Positions 4,711 to 6,720 of a stretch of DNA of 6,720 bases are shown one piece after another. This stretch comes from Armatimonadota bacterium (GTDB lineage: Bacteria; Armatimonadota; Fervidibacteria; Fervidibacterales; Fervidibacteraceae). How positions within the stretch are numbered: the first letter of the stretch is position 1; the number at the start of each line of letters is the position of its first letter. Location: the NCBI GenBank assembly GCA_026419315.1, contig JANZZQ010000061.1, forward strand, positions 1 through 6,720. The letters are read 5' to 3'. Both the position numbers and the translations under genes were made by a program. A model generated the notes under the pieces. The model searched no databases and had not been told where the DNA came from. It saw only the letters and a list, made by a program, of their open reading frames with translations.

Positions 4711-6121
4711 ATACACACCCCCTATTAGTCTTGAGACTGAACAAGAACTTTTAGGCACTATTTTGCTTTACGGAGACCAATATTTTTTAACAGAAATGAT
4801 GGGTATCACCGCAGAGCATTTTTCCTACAAACCCCACCAATTCATCTGGCGGGCGATCTCTTTGGCAGCAAAAACAAACAGACCAATTACCGTCCCACAG
4901 GTTTTTGAAATCATGCAAATTCAGGGTTGGAGCAATGAACTCGGGGAAGGCGAAAAATACCTCATCAAATTGACAGAAATGGCTGTAGCACCCGACAGAA
5001 TCCTAACCCTAACCAACATCCTCCATCGCTGCAGACACGCCAATAGGGTCATGGAACAATGCATAAGAACCCTATCATCCTACTCCGTTGACGGCGATTG
5101 GGAAAACGCCCTATCAAACCTGCTCTCCGCCATAACATCACAATCATCGCCTATCTCAACCCCAATCGCCTACCCGCCCTCGGAAATCCTAACTATGGAA
5201 CTGTCCTTCCCTTTTATCATTGACCACTTCCTGCCCGAAGTAGGCATCCTACTGATCGCTGGCTCCGCTGGAGTAGGGAAGTCCCTGTTCGCACTCTGGC
5301 TCGGCATCAAAATCGCCGCAGGTGAACCACTTTTCCAACAATTCAACACCCAACCATCTACCGTCCTCTATGTTGACGGCGAATCATCACCAGCGGGTTA
5401 CAAAAGAAGGCTCTCCCTGCTCACATCCAACCCGCCAGAAAATATCTTCTACACCCAATGGGCAAACAACTTGCTGTCACCAGAAGGCAAAGCCCAACTT
5501 GAATTCCTCATCCGAACCTATAACCCATCAACAATCATCTTGGACTCCATGATCCGATTCCACAACCTCAACGAAAACGACCCAACAGCCATGAAAAGTT
5601 TCTACAACACCCTCAACTGGTTCAGAAGCAACTACGGAACTGCCTTCATCATCCTCCAGCACGCCCGCAAAACCTCTCTGTTCGGCTCAACTATAGACGC
5701 AATCAGAGGCAGCACCGAAATCGTCGCCTTCCCCGATACCGTCCTCTTCCTAAGAAGACCTCAAAAATCCAACACTTTGACCATAGACATCGTGAAACTG
5801 AGACATAGCGAACTTGACTTCACCAAATTCCGAATCGCCCTAAACCGCTCATCTACCCCTTGGTTCTACGAGTTCCTCGGCTCGTCAGAAGAAGTTGAAA
5901 GCAGAATTGAAGAAGCAATCAAGTTCGTGACCGACCTGCTTGAAGGCGGGGAAATGTCACGAGCGGAGATAGTTGAAAAAGGAAAAGCACAGGGATTCAG
6001 CAGAGTAGCAATAGATAGGGCTCTCAGCAACCTGAGAGCCGACGGAACAGTTATCACCATCAAGCGAGGGCGAAACTCCTTCTATCAATTAGCAAGTTCA
6101 AACCCTCAACTTGACCTCTAA
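4688..6121 (+). CDS. Replicative helicase: DnaB N-terminal domain, RecA-fold ATPase and C-terminal winged helix
   Basis: The protein has 477 residues. Residues about 10-115 match the DnaB N-terminal helical domain: PISLETEQELLGTILLYG, then a FSYKPHQFIWRAI segment, PITVPQVFEIM and YLIKLTEMA. Residues about 170-390 form a RecA-like ATPase: Walker A GSAGVGKS (192-199), VLYVDGES (226-233), Walker B STIILDS (281-287) and IILQHARK (321-328), then AIRGSTEIVAFPDTVLFLRR (338-357), a pattern closer to hexameric RepA/AAA_25 enzymes than to canonical DnaB. Residues about 403-468 look like a winged helix (MSRAEIVEKG...VAIDRALSNLRADG...RGRNSFYQL). The ATG at 4688 has AAGGAGAGG 7 nt upstream; a GTG at 4655 has no such site. 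It probably unwinds DNA at the fork. The repeat array starts at its stop codon, and the C-terminal winged helix could help recruit it there (inference). Confidence 0.85.
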   Translation: MKRKLVIEYTPPISLETEQELLGTILLYGDQYFLTEMMGITAEHFSYKPHQFIWRAISLAAKTNRPITVPQVFEIMQIQGWSNELGEGEKYLIKLTEMAVAPDRILTLTNILHRCRHANRVMEQCIRTLSSYSVDGDWENALSNLLSAITSQSSPISTPIAYPPSEILTMELSFPFIIDHFLPEVGILLIAGSAGVGKSLFALWLGIKIAAGEPLFQQFNTQPSTVLYVDGESSPAGYKRRLSLLTSNPPENIFYTQWANNLLSPEGKAQLEFLIRTYNPSTIILDSMIRFHNLNENDPTAMKSFYNTLNWFRSNYGTAFIILQHARKTSLFGSTIDAIRGSTEIVAFPDTVLFLRRPQKSNTLTIDIVKLRHSELDFTKFRIALNRSSTPWFYEFLGSSEEVESRIEEAIKFVTDLLEGGEMSRAEIVEKGKAQGFSRVAIDRALSNLRADGTVITIKRGRNSFYQLASSNPQLDL

Positions 6122-6140
6122 CCTTTCTCAACCTTTCTCA

Positions 6141-6166
6141 ACCTTTCTCAAACCCTTGAGAAAGGT
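6141..6166 (+). terminator. 11-bp hairpin after helicase stop, possible terminator
   Basis: ACCTTTCTCAA (6141-6151) pairs perfectly with TTGAGAAAGGT (6156-6166) around a 4-nt loop. CGCTTTTTC follows, so a short U-run starts 4 nt after the stem. The stem is AT-rich for a terminator and is built from two decamer repeats, so its primary role may be protein binding. Termination of the replication transcript is possible. Confidence 0.35.
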
Positions 6167-6271
6167 CGCTTTTTCAAAATTCCCGATTTTGCCCCAATTT
6201 TGAGCCATCTCGTGAAACCTTTCTCATTTCTCAACCTTTCTCAAAAAATATGGATGAGAAATGAGAAAGGT
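6157..6271. repeat. Imperfect long direct repeat, unit 1
   Basis: This unit of about 115 bp runs from one TGAGAAAGGT to the end of another. It shares with unit 2 (6313-6425), in the same order, the AAGGTCG start, the CGATTTT[G/A]CCCC segment, ATTTT[G/A]AGCCATCTCG, a following pair of decamers, and the closing inverted decamers. The two units are offset by about 156 bp and have clearly diverged, so the duplication is old and appears kept by selection on the conserved blocks (inference). Confidence 0.75.
6217..6271. repeat. Perfect 17-bp inverted repeat inside the array
   Basis: The 17 bases at 6217-6233 (ACCTTTCTCATTTCTCA) are the exact reverse complement of 6255-6271, separated by 21 bp that contain another decamer. 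A second arrangement at 6278-6297 / 6303-6322 gives 20-bp arms with two mismatches and a 5-nt loop. Confidence 0.85.
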
Positions 6272-6312
6272 CAGATGACCTTTCTCAACCTTTCTCAAGC
6301 CGTGAGAAACGA

Positions 6313-6425
6313 TGAGAAAGGTCGTTTCCCCAAAACTCACGATTTTACCCCGATTTTAAGCCATCTCGCAAAACCTTTCTCGTTTCTCAAACCTTTCTCA
6401 TAGTATGAGAAACATTGAGAAAGGT
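6313..6425. repeat. Imperfect long direct repeat, unit 2
   Basis: The second unit of the long repeat (113 bp). A degraded partial third unit may follow from 6464: after TGAGAAAGGT it has ATTTTGACCAATTTTCGC at about 6499-6516, similar to the TTTTGCCCCAATTTTGAGC part of unit 1. Inside unit 2 there is a tight palindrome, TTTCTCATAGTATGAGAAA (6394-6412). Confidence 0.7.
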
Positions 6426-6468
6426 CTCATATCTTTCTCTTCTCATAAGGAGAGAAAGATAAATGAGA
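6425..6468. repeat. 16-bp hairpin with AA bulge at right end of array
   Basis: ATCTTTCTCT (6431-6440) and AGAGAAAGAT (6451-6460) are perfect reverse complements around a 10-nt loop. The stem continues outward with TCTCAT (6425-6430) and ATGAGA (6463-6468) after a 2-nt AA bulge. The arms are a diverged form of the decamer, yet base pairing is kept: both arms carry the same changes. No U-run follows on either strand, so terminator function is unlikely. Confidence 0.75.
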
Positions 6469-6473
6469 AAGGT

Positions 6474-6710
6474 TGCGTAAAAGCGGGAAAAATTTGGGCA
6501 TTTTGACCAATTTTCGCTGTAAGTTGCTCTCATTAATGAGTTCTGCTTACAAAACTGAAATTAATTGATGGCTTCATATTGTAGGGGAAACGGGAGGCGG
6601 CGAACCGAGCGCAAAGGCTCGGCAAGTGTCTTTTGGCGGGCGCTGACAGAATAGGCGGCAAACTGAAGATCAACTAATGAAAGTTATCGGACATTTTTAC
6701 GGGTCGCAAT
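6474..6710. other. Gene-free stretch right of the repeat array
   Basis: I found no supportable gene, tRNA or recognised RNA family here. The left part (to about 6585) is AT-rich and holds the quasi-palindrome at 6518-6551. The right part (about 6585-6660) is G-rich and holds a small hairpin, CCGAGC(gcaaag)GCTCGG at 6605-6622. A start codon at 6677 opens a frame (MKVIGHFYGSQ) that runs into the adapter after 11 codons and has only a weak GAAGA upstream, so it cannot be judged. Confidence 0.5.
6518..6551. repeat. Quasi-palindrome with perfect 12-bp centre
   Basis: CTCATTAATGAG (6529-6540) is a perfect palindrome. TGTAAG (6518-6523) and CTTACA (6546-6551) are perfect outer arms placed symmetrically around it. 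Linkers of 5 bp on each side are mostly unmatched. The layout suggests a protein-binding site with four half-sites, perhaps the operator or edge of the origin region. Its centre echoes the CTCA end of the decamer. Confidence 0.6.
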
Positions 6711-6720
6711 CTGTCTCTTA
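6711..6720. other. Nextera/Tn5 mosaic-end adapter remnant (right)
   Basis: The last ten bases, CTGTCTCTTA, are the start of the reverse-complement Tn5 mosaic end. Together with bases 1-17 on the left, this shows that adapter read-through was not trimmed before assembly. Confidence 0.92.

Larger units (their letters stand above)
6121..6473. repeat. Decamer (iteron-like) array ACCTTTCTCA, candidate replication origin
   Basis: Exact ACCTTTCTCA copies on the plus strand start at 6121, 6131, 6141, 6217, 6234, 6278, 6288 and 6391. Exact inverted copies (TGAGAAAGGT) start at 6157, 6262, 6313, 6416 and 6464. Variants occur at 6255, 6303, 6373 and 6406. The first three copies are head to tail; most others pair into inverted repeats. 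Between them lie AT-rich stretches such as CCCGATTTTG. I saw no exact copy outside this interval. A multi-copy short site directly after a replicative helicase gene, with AT-rich DNA inside, fits a phage or plasmid origin. A partition site or a multi-site regulatory region is the alternative. Confidence 0.7.

Noticed and set aside
6200..6403. 67-codon open frame in the repeat array
   Set aside because: Its translation merely repeats the decamer (PFSFL..LSQ..RNEKG) and has no ribosome binding site.
6121..6473. CRISPR array
   Set aside because: The repeats are only 10 bp, occur in both orientations, have irregular spacing, and the intervening sequence is itself duplicated. No spacer pattern or cas gene is present.
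6590..6660. Cyclic-di-GMP or other known riboswitch
   Set aside because: A GCGCAAAGG string superficially recalls part of the GEMM-I motif, but the remaining conserved segments are absent and no complete downstream gene is visible.
6677..6710. Start of a gene at the right edge
   Set aside because: Only 11 codons before the adapter and a weak ribosome binding site; too little to support a call.

Overview
The window looks like a stretch of a tailed double-stranded DNA bacteriophage or prophage. The anchor is a confident large terminase (1920-3269, minus strand). Around it are a probable small terminase, a PD-(D/E)XK nuclease of Holliday-junction-resolvase type, a DnaB-N/RecA-fold replicative helicase, a Cro/CI-type repressor and small Cys-rich proteins. 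Gene starts carry GGAGGTG or GAGGTG ribosome binding sites and promoters are sigma-70-like (TATAAT boxes with 17-bp spacers), so the host is a bacterium. I cannot name it. Both ends are sequencing artefacts: bases 1-17 and 6711-6720 match the Nextera/Tn5 mosaic-end adapter, so real sequence runs from 18 to 6710 and neither end is a natural genome end.

Layout: (1) 18-1223, minus strand: a compact operon of two small zinc-binding-like proteins and a truncated protein that may be a recombination/annealing protein. (2) 1224-1360: divergent control region with two back-to-back promoters, a near-perfect 23-bp palindrome and a 33-bp element. (3) 1361-1923, plus strand: HTH repressor followed by a one-helix membrane protein. 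(4) 1920-4176, minus strand: terL, probable terS and an unrecognised gene upstream, meeting module 3 tail to tail with a 4-bp overlap. (5) 4177-4263: second divergent region with overlapping promoters, carrying a second copy of the 33-bp element. (6) 4264-6121, plus strand: nuclease and replicative helicase, overlapping by 23 bp. (7) 6121-6473: thirteen exact copies of the decamer ACCTTTCTCA in both orientations, arranged as nested inverted repeats within an imperfect ~115-bp duplication; a candidate replication origin. (8) 6474-6710: gene-free stretch with a quasi-palindrome and a GC-rich hairpin.

How it may work (inference): the HTH protein would control its own divergent region and, through the related 33-bp element, the promoters of the packaging and replication operons 3 kb away. 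That would make a two-node genetic switch. The helicase is probably recruited to the adjacent repeat array. The repeat array and the shared control element are the parts least explained by known families.
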